A stretch of 64,000 bases of DNA from Mesorhizobium hawassense. GTDB taxonomy: Bacteria > Pseudomonadota > Alphaproteobacteria > Rhizobiales > Rhizobiaceae. Position numbers and translations under genes: made by a program. Below the pieces are notes generated by a model that was not told where the DNA came from, did no database searches, and was given only the letters and a program-made list of their open reading frames with translations. Location: assembly GCF_003289945.1 (NCBI RefSeq), contig NZ_QMBP01000022.1, positions 1 to 64,000 of the forward strand. Direction: 5' to 3'. Position 1 is the stretch's first letter. Every line of letters begins with the position of its first letter. This document shows, piece after piece, positions 33,274 to 41,853 of this stretch.

Positions 33274-34887
33274 ATGACAGACAGCGCGGAAACGAGCGGG
33301 TCCGACGGCGCGGCGTTTGCCGGCCCGCGCCGGCCTGCCGGCGCCGTCCGTATCCACTCGGTGATCCTGCTGGCGATTTTGCTGGTCGCCGCGATCGCGC
33401 GTTTTCACAACATAACCCAGCCGCTGGTCGACGCCTTCAGCTGGCGCGAGACGAGCACTGCGATGATGGCCGACAATTTCCAGCAGCGCAGCTGGAACAT
33501 CTTCTTTCCCGAGGTCAGCTGGACCGGCCCGGGGCCCAGCTATCAGGGCCGGGAATTCCAGATCGTCAGCTATTCCACCGCGCTGCTCTACCAGCTCTTC
33601 GGCTGGCACGACTGGTTCGGCCGCATGGTCGCCGCCCTGTTCGGCATGGTGACGGTGTTTTCGCTGCACCGGCTGACCGCGCTCTGCTGGAACGAGGCGC
33701 ATGCCCATGCGGCAGCGCTTGCCTATGCGCTGATGCCGGGACCGGTGATGATCGACAGTTCGTTCCTGCCCGACCCGTCGATGCTTGCCCTGGTGACAAC
33801 AGGCGTGTGGCTGTTCGTCAAATACTGGGCCGGCGGCAAGCCGTGGCTGCTGCCGCTGGCAACGCTGAGCTTCACGCTCGGCGCGCTGGCCAAGCCGCCC
33901 GGGCTCGCCGCCGGCGCCGTCATCGTCTACCTGATGGCCTGCTGGATCGTGATGGGCAGACGCAAGCAGGCGGCCGGGGTGTTCGTGGCCGGGCTGCTGA
34001 GCTTCGCCGTGATCGCCGCCTATTTCAGCTGGGCCATCTATCTCGGCCGCAGCTACCCGCCCTACCACGTCGCCGGCAGCGGCTACATCTGGGATTCCGG
34101 CTTCTGGACGTTCTTCAAGAACAATTTTTATCTCAAGTCCGTCTGGAACACCTCGGTCTGGTGGTTCTACGGCTATCCGTTCATGGCGCTGATCGCCGTC
34201 GGTTTCTGGATGCCGCCGAAGCCGGGCGAGGAAACCGGCGAGCGAGCCCTTTCGGCCGTCCCCTATGTCTGGTTCGCGGCGGCGGCGATCGTCTATGTCG
34301 CGGCGGCGCGCGAGATCACCAGCAATCCATGGAACTATCACATCTTCAACGTGCCGCTGGCGATGTTCTGCGGCCGCGGCGCGCTGGTGCTGGCGACGCT
34401 CGGCGCCGGAGCGGCGCTCACCCCGGCCGTCATCCTGCGCTCGATCTTCATCGCGGCATTGGCCCTGACGCTTTCGACTTTTCCCCTGCTCAGAACGATG
34501 AAGGCGCCGATCGCCATGAACGGCAAGCGGCTCGGCGAGGAGCTGGCGCGCCTCGTCAAGCCCGGCGAACTTGTCGTCGCCATCGCGCCGGAAGCCGGCG
34601 ACCCCGTCGCGATCTACTACAGCCGGGCGCGCGGCTGGGTGTTCCCGCCCGGCGGCGGCGATGTCGAATGGTCGAAATTCGTCGAGGACGACGCCACGGC
34701 GATCGCTCAGCTCGAGGACCTGCGGACCCAGGGCGCGGACTATTTCGGCACCGCCAAGGAGGCTGCCGACAAACAGGACCGGCGGTTCGTCGAACATCAT
34801 GACGGGGTGATCGACCACCTCGACAGGACCGCCACCAAGCTTGTGGATTCGGATACGCTGCTGGTCTATAGGATCACCCGCCCCTGA
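33274..34887 (+). CDS. GT-C membrane glycosyltransferase (ArnT/PMT-like)
   Basis: The 537-residue protein has about 10 hydrophobic helices. The first periplasmic loop contains DAFSWRETSTAMMADNFQQR (about residues 53-72), with the acidic Asp and Arg-Glu residues typical of GT-C enzymes of the ArnT/PMT_2 type. Such enzymes move sugar from a polyprenyl phosphate to an acceptor on the periplasmic face. A soluble C-terminal domain of about 130 residues follows. The next two genes encode a YbhN-like membrane protein and a DPM1-like GT2, so the three form one module. Confidence 0.85.
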   Translation: MTDSAETSGSDGAAFAGPRRPAGAVRIHSVILLAILLVAAIARFHNITQPLVDAFSWRETSTAMMADNFQQRSWNIFFPEVSWTGPGPSYQGREFQIVSYSTALLYQLFGWHDWFGRMVAALFGMVTVFSLHRLTALCWNEAHAHAAALAYALMPGPVMIDSSFLPDPSMLALVTTGVWLFVKYWAGGKPWLLPLATLSFTLGALAKPPGLAAGAVIVYLMACWIVMGRRKQAAGVFVAGLLSFAVIAAYFSWAIYLGRSYPPYHVAGSGYIWDSGFWTFFKNNFYLKSVWNTSVWWFYGYPFMALIAVGFWMPPKPGEETGERALSAVPYVWFAAAAIVYVAAAREITSNPWNYHIFNVPLAMFCGRGALVLATLGAGAALTPAVILRSIFIAALALTLSTFPLLRTMKAPIAMNGKRLGEELARLVKPGELVVAIAPEAGDPVAIYYSRARGWVFPPGGGDVEWSKFVEDDATAIAQLEDLRTQGADYFGTAKEAADKQDRRFVEHHDGVIDHLDRTATKLVDSDTLLVYRITRP

Positions 34888-34975
34888 CGGAACGCCGGTT
34901 CGAGACGGCAAGCCAGGGCGGCGAAGCAATCCACGGGGAAGCCGCGGATTTCGAGCCACCGGTCAAGCCGCACCA

Positions 34976-35926
34976 ATGCGGCGACGGTGGACATCATCGG
35001 AGACCTGGTTGAAGCGAGCGATATCGATAATCGTCACCCTGGCGCTGCTGGCATGGCTTGCCAGCGACTCGCGCTGGAAGATGGTGGGCGATGCCTTCGC
35101 CAGCATCACGCCCGGCGCCTTCGCGGCAGTGGCGGCGGCTCTGTTCGTGACCTATGTGCTCAGGGCGCTGCGCGTCTGCGACGAGTTCCGCGACGACATC
35201 AACGGCCGCTTCGGCGCGACGCTGCGCATCATCCTGATCCACAATGCCATGATCAACATCGTGCCGTTCCGCGGCGGCGAGACGGCGTTTCCGATCCTGT
35301 TGCGCCAGGTGTTCGGCGTATCGATCGTGCGCGCCAGCGCTTCGCTGCTGTGGTTCAGGCTGCAGGACGCCTTCGTCGTCGGCGTGCTGGCCTGCCTGGT
35401 CTGGCCGAGCCTGCATCCGGCGCTCAGGGCGGCCGGCATCGGTGCGCTGATCGCAGCCGCATGGTATCTGCCGCGCTGGGCACGCGCGCCGCATAACTGG
35501 ACGGCCGGCGGCAGGATCGTCTCGAAATTCGGCAAATTGCGCGACATCTTCACCGAAGCGACGGGACGCTCGCGCTACGGCTGGTGGTGGACGATGGCCA
35601 ACTGGGCGCTGAAGCTCGGCGTACAGGGCTGGCTGCTCGCCATGCTGCTCAACACCTCGTTCCAAACCGCCTTTCCAGGCGCCGTCGGCGCGGAGGCCGC
35701 CGCCATCCTGCCGGTGCAGGGCGTCGCCGGCTTCGGCACCTATGAGGCGGGCGCCGCCGCCGCGCTGCTCTATTCCGGCATCGCCATGAAGGACGGCCTG
35801 CAGGCGGCGCTGGCGCTGCATCTCTTCATCCTCTGCTCGGCGGTCGCAACCGGTGCGATCGCCTGGCTGTTTCCCTCGAAATCGACGCTGCCGGAAACCC
35901 CGGCGGCGGGACCGGCAAGGAAATGA
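34976..35926 (+). CDS. YbhN-like integral membrane protein (LPG synthase/flippase-like)
   Basis: The 316-residue protein has about 7 hydrophobic helices and INIVPFRGGETAFPILLRQV (about residues 89-108) with AILPVQGVAGFGTYEAGAAA, motifs of the lysylphosphatidylglycerol synthase/UPF0104 family. Several such proteins are proposed to move lipid-linked intermediates across the membrane. ATG 34976 is chosen over upstream starts that overlap the GT-C gene. Its stop overlaps the GT2 start (ATGA). Confidence 0.82.
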   Translation: MRRRWTSSETWLKRAISIIVTLALLAWLASDSRWKMVGDAFASITPGAFAAVAAALFVTYVLRALRVCDEFRDDINGRFGATLRIILIHNAMINIVPFRGGETAFPILLRQVFGVSIVRASASLLWFRLQDAFVVGVLACLVWPSLHPALRAAGIGALIAAAWYLPRWARAPHNWTAGGRIVSKFGKLRDIFTEATGRSRYGWWWTMANWALKLGVQGWLLAMLLNTSFQTAFPGAVGAEAAAILPVQGVAGFGTYEAGAAAALLYSGIAMKDGLQAALALHLFILCSAVATGAIAWLFPSKSTLPETPAAGPARK

Positions 35927-37026
35927 CCGCCATGAACGTGCTTCCCATTCCGGCTTTCGGATTGCCCGAGGGCGCCGTCATGCCCGAGCACAAGCTGTCC
36001 ATCGTCATCCCGATGTACAACGAGGCCGACAATGTCGAGCCGCTGCTGGTCCGCATCCATCAGGCGATGGAAAACTACAGCCAGCCCTGGGAAGTGGTGC
36101 TGGTCGACGACGGCAGCACCGATGCCACGCCCGCCGAGATCCGCCGGCTGGCGGCTCAATACGGGCCGCATGTGCATGGCGTGGAGCTGGTGCGCAACTA
36201 CAAGCAGACCGCCGCCATGCAGGCAGGCCTCGACGCCGCGCGCGGCGACGTCATCGCGACGCTCGACGGCGACCTGCAAAACGACCCGTTCGACATTCCG
36301 CGCATGGTCTATCGCCTGCTGACCGAGGATCTCGACCTCGTCGCCGGCTGGCGCAAGAACCGCAAGGAAGGGTTCTGGATGCGCCGCCTGCCGTCGCGCA
36401 TCGCCAACAGGCTGATTGCGCGCGTCACCGGCGTGCAGCTCAAGGATTATGGCTGCAGCCTGAAGGTGTTCCGCGGCAGCGTCATCCGCAGCGTGCGGCT
36501 CTACGGCGAGATGCACCGCTTCATCCCGGCCTGGCTGGCGACGGTGACGACGCCGCGCCGCATCGCCGAGGAAGTGGTGACGCATCACGCCCGCATGCAC
36601 GGCCAATCGAAATACGGCATCTCGCGCACCTTCCGCGTGGTGCTGGACCTCGTCTTCATGTTCTTCTTCCTGCGCTACCGCACGCGGCCCGGCCATTTCT
36701 TCGGCGGCATCGGCATCGTGCTCGGCGTGCTCGGCTCGCTGATCCTGGCCTATCTGTTCGCGATCAAGGTTTTCTGGGGGCAGGATATCGGCACCAGGCC
36801 GATGCTGATCACCGGCTTCTTCCTGGTGATCGCCGGGCTGCAGGCGGTGACGTCGGGCGTGCTGGCCGAGATGCTGTCGCGCGTCTATCTCGAGGCCAAC
36901 GGCGCGCTCGCCTATGTGGCGCGGCCGCAGCCCACGCATGGCGAGGGCGACGGCTGGCACTGGCCGATCAAGCCGGCCGCCGTCGGGACGGCGCGCGGCA
37001 AGCAATCCCGGTCTCGTTCAAAGTAA
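35923..37026 (+). CDS. GT2 glycosyltransferase, dolichol-phosphate mannosyltransferase-like
   Basis: The 367-residue protein has the GT2 domain (LSIVIPMYNEADNVEPLL, then VVLVDDGSTDATP, then DGDLQNDPFDIP) and two C-terminal membrane helices (GGIGIVLGVLGSLILAYLF and a second near 270). This is the GtrB/ArnC/DPM1 architecture, which loads sugar onto polyprenyl phosphate on the cytoplasmic side. With the flanking GT-C enzyme and YbhN-like protein it makes a complete lipid-linked sugar transfer module. The sugar is not known; UDP-sugars from the adjacent genes are candidates. Confidence 0.9.
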   Translation: MTAMNVLPIPAFGLPEGAVMPEHKLSIVIPMYNEADNVEPLLVRIHQAMENYSQPWEVVLVDDGSTDATPAEIRRLAAQYGPHVHGVELVRNYKQTAAMQAGLDAARGDVIATLDGDLQNDPFDIPRMVYRLLTEDLDLVAGWRKNRKEGFWMRRLPSRIANRLIARVTGVQLKDYGCSLKVFRGSVIRSVRLYGEMHRFIPAWLATVTTPRRIAEEVVTHHARMHGQSKYGISRTFRVVLDLVFMFFFLRYRTRPGHFFGGIGIVLGVLGSLILAYLFAIKVFWGQDIGTRPMLITGFFLVIAGLQAVTSGVLAEMLSRVYLEANGALAYVARPQPTHGEGDGWHWPIKPAAVGTARGKQSRSRSK

Positions 37027-37130
37027 TTGCCGCGCAGCGCGCGGCGGCCGGAGGGCAAGGGGTAACGGGCCGGCAGCACGCCCGCCCCCTCGCCCCCGCG
37101 GCCGCGCCCCCGCGGAACCGCCTACGGTAA

Positions 37131-37532
37131 TTAACGCGCCCGGCAGGCCGCGCGCTGGCCGAAGCCGCTCGGGCCGCAAATCCAGGGCGAATGGCCAAGC
37201 AGCGGGCCAACGCTGCCCAGCGTGTAGGAAACCTTGACCGGCGCCGGCGCGTGCGGCCGCTGCGGGCGCACGAAAGCCGCATAGGCTTCTTCCCTGACGC
37301 GCGTCACCCTGGTCATGCGCGTCAGCGGCTTGCGATTGACCATATTCAGCCGCTTGGTCTTGAGGTGCATCTTCTTGCCGAGTTGCTCGGTCATCGGCTT
37401 GACGCTGAGCGAGCCGGTTTTCATCGTATCCATGCTCTGGCAACCCGACACCATCGAGGCCAGTGCAACGGCGGCAAGAGCGACGGCATATCTTCCGCCG
37501 ATCGCCACCGCGCCTTTTGCGAATTTCATCAT
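37131..37532 (-). CDS. Small lipoprotein with C-terminal CxPSGFGQ motif
   Basis: The 133-residue protein begins MMKFAKGAVAIGG, has a hydrophobic segment and lipobox VSGC (YAVALAAVALASMVSGC, Cys near residue 31), a basic middle (VNRKPLTRMTRVTRVREEAY) and the C-terminal WICGPSGFGQRAACRAR. This end matches the protein at 29253-29606. Probably inner-leaflet outer membrane or periplasmic. Start at 37532 or 37529. Confidence 0.7.
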   Translation of the reverse strand: MMKFAKGAVAIGGRYAVALAAVALASMVSGCQSMDTMKTGSLSVKPMTEQLGKKMHLKTKRLNMVNRKPLTRMTRVTRVREEAYAAFVRPQRPHAPAPVKVSYTLGSVGPLLGHSPWICGPSGFGQRAACRAR

Positions 37533-37651
37533 TGCCGTCCCCTGCCACAGTATTTCTTGATGGAGTGCGAAGATATATTCTCCACGCTTCTCCCTCATGT
37601 TGCGCAAGCAGTCCACATCCGCCCGCATCGTGACTTAAATATTAGAGGAGA

Positions 37652-37712
37652 CTTATTAAAATTCGTGCAAACGACATGATGAGTGCCGTCTTTCGACGCT
37701 TGTTAAAATTCG
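37652..37712. repeat. Direct repeats CTT(A/G)TTAAAATTCG
   Basis: Copies at 37652-37665 and 37699-37712 differ at one base and are 47 bp apart, in the AT-rich gap between the lipoprotein gene and the end of the cellulose-synthase-like gene, upstream of the lipoprotein. They could be regulator sites. Confidence 0.5.
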
Positions 37713-37775
37713 ATCATTTCAGGACGACGGGCGCACGCCCGCGAGAGACGCGCCAGGGTGACGCATGCTCAGGCC

Positions 37776-39704
37776 TCAGCGCCGAACTTCCCAACCGGGG
37801 TCGAAGTAGAGCTTGCGCGAACCGATGTCGCCCATGCCGGCGCCTGAAATCACATAGGCGATCCTGACGATGCGAAAACCGCCGGCGCCCTGCTGCAGGC
37901 CGTAGATCCCCTCCAGGCCGCGATCATAGAAACCCGCGACCGGCACGGCGAGCGCGACCATCGCCAGAGAGGCATGCAGGGCGAATTTCGCCGCGTTGGC
38001 GCGCAGCGATATCCTGTTTTCGGCGATATGCCTGGCAATGATCACCACGACCAGCAGGCCATAGAGAAAGGCGTTGAAGGCGGCGAACCAGTAGAAGCCG
38101 GTGGCATCGAAGGGATGCCTGACGACGAGCACCGGCAGCGCCGCGCCGACGGCAAGCGCCACGTAGGGCATGAAAGCCCGCGCAGGCAAAAGCTGCTTCG
38201 GGCCGCTGCCCTTCGGCGTGACGCGGAAATCAACGAAGGATTTCGTCACATAGTCGCGGATCGCCGACAGCGTGCCCCACAGGACCCAGGGCCAGCGCGC
38301 GAAGAACAGGAACAGCGTGCCTTCCCAACTCAGCGTCTTTGCCGTCAGCGGCCGCGACAGGCCGAAGGCCTTGAGCATGATGACCAAGCCGACCAGCGCC
38401 ACCGAGTTCGGCAGGTAGTAGAAGATGAAATCGGCATACATCACATTGGCGAAGTTGCGCCCGGTAAACAGCGCATAGATCGGCATCGCGTACATCATCA
38501 GCGCAAACAGCGCGAACAGCGGATACCAGAGCTGGCAGAACAGGAACTGGAATTTCAGCCGCGGCGGCAGCTTGTGGAAATATCGCGGCGTGTATTCGAG
38601 CAGGATGGTCATCAGGCTGCGCGACCACTGGAATTCCTGGGTGACGAGGTCGGCGAAGGTCTGCGGGCCGTCGCCATTGGCGATGGCGTCGATGGCGTGC
38701 ACGCCACGCCAGCCGGCGGCATTGATCAACATCGAGGTGGAATGATCCTCGGCCAGTTCCGGTCCAAGGCCACCGGCCTGGCGCAGGGCCTTTGTCCTGA
38801 CCGCATAGTGCGAGCCGATGCAAAGCGGCGCGCCGCCGCCGGTATGGCCGGATTGCAAGGGACCGTGGAACATGCCTTCCGGGAACAGTCGTCCCCGCGC
38901 GGCCCAGCTTTCGTCGGCATTGTTGTCGCAGATGCTGGGCGCCGAGACGTAGCCGACGGCGGGATCGGCGAAGGGATAGAGGATTTCCCTCAGATAGCTC
39001 GGCGTCGGCACGTGATCGGCGTCCAATTGGGCGACGAAGTCGTAGCGCTCGTAACCATAGTGATCATAGAAGAAAGCCAGGTTGCCTTCCTTGCAGCGGG
39101 TGCGGCGCGGCCAGGTCTTGCGGTGATAATCCTCGCGGCCGCGCCTGGTCGAAATCAGCACGCCATGCGCGTCGCACCAGCGAACCGTCGCCTCCGATGG
39201 ATCCTCGTCGGCGAGCCAGGTGTCGTGCGGATAGTCCTGCGCCAGCATCGCCTCAAGCGTGCGCTGCACGACGGCGAACGGCTCGGACGGCGCCTTGGTG
39301 ACCACCATGGCGACGCGGGAGCGCTTCGGGATGGCGTGCAGCTTCGACGACTTCCTGGAGGCATGGACGTTGAGCAGGAAATACATCGGCATCAGCGTCA
39401 GCCAGGCCAGCACCAGGGTGGCGAAGGCGTAGGGTCCAATAGTCCCGATATGCGCGGGCCGCAGCCACCAGGACCAGAAGAAGGCCAGTGTGACGAGCCA
39501 GAAAACGAGACCGAGCCGCAGGATGAGTTGCTGGCGCGGCGCGAGAACGGGCACAAGGTAAGGACCCTTGGGGCCGAAGCCGGGCGAATTCTCGCCGGCC
39601 TGGCCCAATGACCCGGTTTTGCCGCCGACAACGCCGGCACCCGCATATACGCCCATACTACCCGCCGCCCTGCTCGCCCGGCAAAGCCGGCCGAGCGCAC
39701 TCAC
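37776..39704 (-). CDS. Cellulose-synthase-like GT2 glycosyltransferase
   Basis: The 642-residue membrane protein has two N-terminal helices, a GT2 domain with VAQLDADHVPTPSYL (D-x-D), LAEDHSTSML (catalytic acidic motif) and FQWSRSLM (the Q-x-x-R-W-like element), then four or more helices. This is the plan of processive beta-glycan synthases such as CelA, BcsA and mannan synthases. No PilZ domain is present. The start is 39704 or the internal ATG at 39656. It is divergent from the GH26-like gene over a 520-bp intergenic region with shared inverted repeats. Confidence 0.88.
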   Translation of the reverse strand: MSALGRLCRASRAAGSMGVYAGAGVVGGKTGSLGQAGENSPGFGPKGPYLVPVLAPRQQLILRLGLVFWLVTLAFFWSWWLRPAHIGTIGPYAFATLVLAWLTLMPMYFLLNVHASRKSSKLHAIPKRSRVAMVVTKAPSEPFAVVQRTLEAMLAQDYPHDTWLADEDPSEATVRWCDAHGVLISTRRGREDYHRKTWPRRTRCKEGNLAFFYDHYGYERYDFVAQLDADHVPTPSYLREILYPFADPAVGYVSAPSICDNNADESWAARGRLFPEGMFHGPLQSGHTGGGAPLCIGSHYAVRTKALRQAGGLGPELAEDHSTSMLINAAGWRGVHAIDAIANGDGPQTFADLVTQEFQWSRSLMTILLEYTPRYFHKLPPRLKFQFLFCQLWYPLFALFALMMYAMPIYALFTGRNFANVMYADFIFYYLPNSVALVGLVIMLKAFGLSRPLTAKTLSWEGTLFLFFARWPWVLWGTLSAIRDYVTKSFVDFRVTPKGSGPKQLLPARAFMPYVALAVGAALPVLVVRHPFDATGFYWFAAFNAFLYGLLVVVIIARHIAENRISLRANAAKFALHASLAMVALAVPVAGFYDRGLEGIYGLQQGAGGFRIVRIAYVISGAGMGDIGSRKLYFDPGWEVRR

Positions 39705-39756
39705 CCAACCATAGAATCAGCGGTCACCGACAGGGAGTCAACAGAATTAGGCTTTC

Positions 39757-39786
39757 GTTAACCAAGCATATTGGGAACTGGTTAAC
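39757..39786. repeat. Inverted repeat GTTAACC-N16-GGTTAAC, copy 2
   Basis: A perfect 7-bp inverted repeat with a 16-bp spacer, 53 bp upstream of the cellulose-synthase-like gene start. It has the same arm and spacer as copy 1 at 29822. Confidence 0.7.
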
Positions 39787-39895
39787 CCAACACTTGGCTC
39801 CCTCCATTTTTCTTCGAAATGCGGCCGCGACGGCCGACCGTTGGCCGGTTTTGAATTGCGACCATGCGCCGAGCGGCCGACATAACGTCTTCGAT

Positions 39896-39925
39896 GTTAA
39901 CCATGCCGGCCATAACAAGGTTAAG
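39896..39925. repeat. Inverted repeat GTTAACC-N16-GGTTAAG, copy 3
   Basis: The third copy has the same 16-bp spacer and one mismatch in the right arm (final G). It overlaps the CtrA-like box and lies just upstream of the -35 of the GH26-like gene promoter. Confidence 0.65.
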
Positions 39926-39971
39926 TAACGGTTAATTGCGCTTGACTCCTGCCGAGCATAGGGGCTTATAT
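39921..39971 (+). promoter_or_regulatory. Candidate promoter with CtrA-like box
   Basis: TTAA-GTAACGG-TTAA at 39921-39935 fits the CtrA consensus TTAA-N7-TTAA. Six bases further a TTGACT (39942-39947) and, after 18 bp, TTATAT (39966-39971) form a sigma-70-like promoter directed toward the GH26-like gene. A CtrA box at or just upstream of -35 is the usual activating position. Identified by eye. Confidence 0.5.
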
Positions 39972-40224
39972 GAGGAAGGGTTAATATCGTAACGTTGACG
40001 CGAATTTGTGAGTATCGCGGCGACCTCGTCTCAAAGGCTATGTAAAAGGCCGGAAGAGACCACAATAGTGGACGGCATAGTGTGAAACGCGCCAGTCCCA
40101 GTCGCTCGGAAAACCCGCATTTCACGTCGGCAGACCGATATTTGGGTTTGCGTGCCGGCTTCGGTCGGCACGTTGTGGCAAGCCTCAAGGTCCGGCGGGA
40201 CATTGAGGCCCATGGGAGGCGGGT

Positions 40225-41136
40225 ATGAAACTCTCCACTGCAACCGCGCTTGTGTCGGCGCTCATTCTCGGCGTGGCCTTGCCGGCATCGGCCGGATCGT
40301 CGGCCGGGACGGATCCCATCAAAACGAGTTCGGCCGCGTCGGCATTCGGGTCATATGACCCATATGGCGACTTCAGCAACGACAAGACGGCCAGCATCGA
40401 GGAGCTGTTCCTGCCCTGGGAAGACGTCGACCTGTCGACGCTGCCGCTGGCCGACGCCTACGCCCTGCAACGCGGCCGCTCGCTGCTGATCACCATCGAG
40501 CCATGGACCTGGTCGAAGGACTGGCGCATCACGCCGCCCGAGCTGCGCGACGGCATTCTGAGCGGCAAATACGATGCCAACATGCAGGCGATCTGCAGCC
40601 TGGTCGGACAGATGAAGAGCCCGGTCACCATCCGCTGGGCACAGGAAATGGAAGACAAGAACGGCCGCTTCACCTGGGCCAACTGGGCGCCGAAGGACTG
40701 GATCGCCGCATACAAGCGCGAGGTCGACGTCTGCCGCAAGGTGGCGCCGGCCGCGAAATACATGTGGTCGCCCAAGGGTGTCGAAGGCCTGGAGAAGTAT
40801 TATCCCGGCGACGACTATGTCGACGTGATCGGCCTGTCGGTGTTCGGCCTGCAGAAGAAGGACAACGACGAGGTCGGCCGCGACCGGACGTTCGAAGAGA
40901 CGCTGAAGCCCGGTTACGACCGCGTGGCCGGCTTCAACAAGCCGGTCATCGTTGCCGAGCTCGGCTATGTCGGCAAGCAGGACTATGTTTCGAAATGGTC
41001 GGATGATTCCCGCAAGTCCTACGCGGCGTTCCCGGCCCTGACCTCGGTCGTCTACTTCAACCAGAAAGAAGTCTGGCCGTGGCTGGGTGGCTATGGGCTG
41101 CCCGATTGGCGTGTGACACAGCACGTCCTGCCATAA
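40225..41136 (+). CDS. Exported GH26-like glycosidase (beta-mannanase fold)
   Basis: The 303-residue protein has a clear signal peptide (ALVSALILGVALPASAGSSA) and a GH26-like domain with VTIRWAQEMEDKNGRFTWAN (catalytic acid Glu near 142) and KPVIVAELGYVGKQ (nucleophile Glu near 241). Clan GH-A enzymes of this kind cleave beta-mannans or beta-glucans. Divergence from a glycan synthase suggests trimming or turnover of the product. GGGAGGCGGG precedes the ATG. Confidence 0.87.
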   Translation: MKLSTATALVSALILGVALPASAGSSAGTDPIKTSSAASAFGSYDPYGDFSNDKTASIEELFLPWEDVDLSTLPLADAYALQRGRSLLITIEPWTWSKDWRITPPELRDGILSGKYDANMQAICSLVGQMKSPVTIRWAQEMEDKNGRFTWANWAPKDWIAAYKREVDVCRKVAPAAKYMWSPKGVEGLEKYYPGDDYVDVIGLSVFGLQKKDNDEVGRDRTFEETLKPGYDRVAGFNKPVIVAELGYVGKQDYVSKWSDDSRKSYAAFPALTSVVYFNQKEVWPWLGGYGLPDWRVTQHVLP

Positions 41137-41264
41137 GAGGCATGACCATGCTCGTCCCGGTCGGACCGGGACGGGCTCCAGCCAAAGGTATCAAGGTGTG
41201 GTTGCCGCCGAGCTGGCTCGGCGGCGGGCGAATCGTATGCGTAGTCGGTCGGCGGAGTAAAATC

Positions 41265-41762
41265 GTGAAAAGTGCAGTGAGGAAGTTTGTCGGAGCGGCG
41301 CTCGCTTGCTGCGTTTTTGTCGTCGGCCTGCAAGGTGGCGCAATGGCCAAGGCCGCCAACAGCATCAGCGAGGCGGCGAAGGCCACCGCCGTTTCCGACG
41401 AAAGCCTCTATCAGCTCTACAAGAACCGCTCCTGGCGCTGGGGCAATCACGGCGCCGCGTATTTCGCCGTGCAGAAGCGACAGTTTACGGCCTGGTCTAC
41501 CGAAGGTGGCAAGAGCTATGGCGAGGGCGTCTGGTTCATGCCCGGCAGCGGCAAACTGTGTTTCCGGGCAACCTGGCATGGCTCATGGGGTGCCAAGACG
41601 TCCTTGAGCTGCTTCGAGCATCGCCAGGCCGGCAAGGTGATCTACCAGCGCAAATCTCCGAGCGGAGACTGGTATGAGTTCAAGGACCGTCACGGCAAAT
41701 CGAGCCTGCGCAATGGCGACCACGCCAGCAAGAAGGTGAAACGCTTCAAGGCGAAGCTGTAA
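41265..41762 (+). CDS. DUF995 domain protein, exported, second copy
   Basis: The 165-residue product has a signal peptide (FVGAALACCVFVVGLQGGAM) and a DUF995 domain with LYKNRSWRWGNHGAAYFA, TEGGKSYGEGVWFM and GDWYEFKDRHGK, parallel to the protein at 32371-32979. The start is taken as GTG 41265, which follows GGAG at 8 bp and opens directly on the signal peptide; ATG 41142 would give a longer non-hydrophobic N-terminus. Confidence 0.85.
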   Translation: MKSAVRKFVGAALACCVFVVGLQGGAMAKAANSISEAAKATAVSDESLYQLYKNRSWRWGNHGAAYFAVQKRQFTAWSTEGGKSYGEGVWFMPGSGKLCFRATWHGSWGAKTSLSCFEHRQAGKVIYQRKSPSGDWYEFKDRHGKSSLRNGDHASKKVKRFKAKL

Positions 41763-41853
41763 ATCGCGGATCATGCCGGCGTGAAATAGCGCAATTGCCA
41801 AGCACGGCGATTTCGCGCAACGGTCGTCGCGGCTGAAACGACCGCGTGACCGA

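Larger units (their letters stand above)
39705..40224. other. Large regulatory intergenic region of the glycan locus
   Basis: This 520-bp AT-richer region between the divergent cellulose-synthase-like and GH26-like genes holds two copies of GTTAACC-N16-GGTTAA(C/G), a CtrA-like box and a sigma-70-like promoter. The GH26-like mRNA would have a leader of about 245 nt. No gene is evident in it. Confidence 0.65.

Noticed and set aside
33196..34959. A 587-codon minus-strand open frame
   Set aside because: It is a GC-rich shadow antisense to the GT-C glycosyltransferase, rich in His/Arg/Asp, with no domain.
37974..39611. A 545-codon plus-strand open frame
   Set aside because: It is antisense to the cellulose-synthase-like gene and lacks any recognisable motif.
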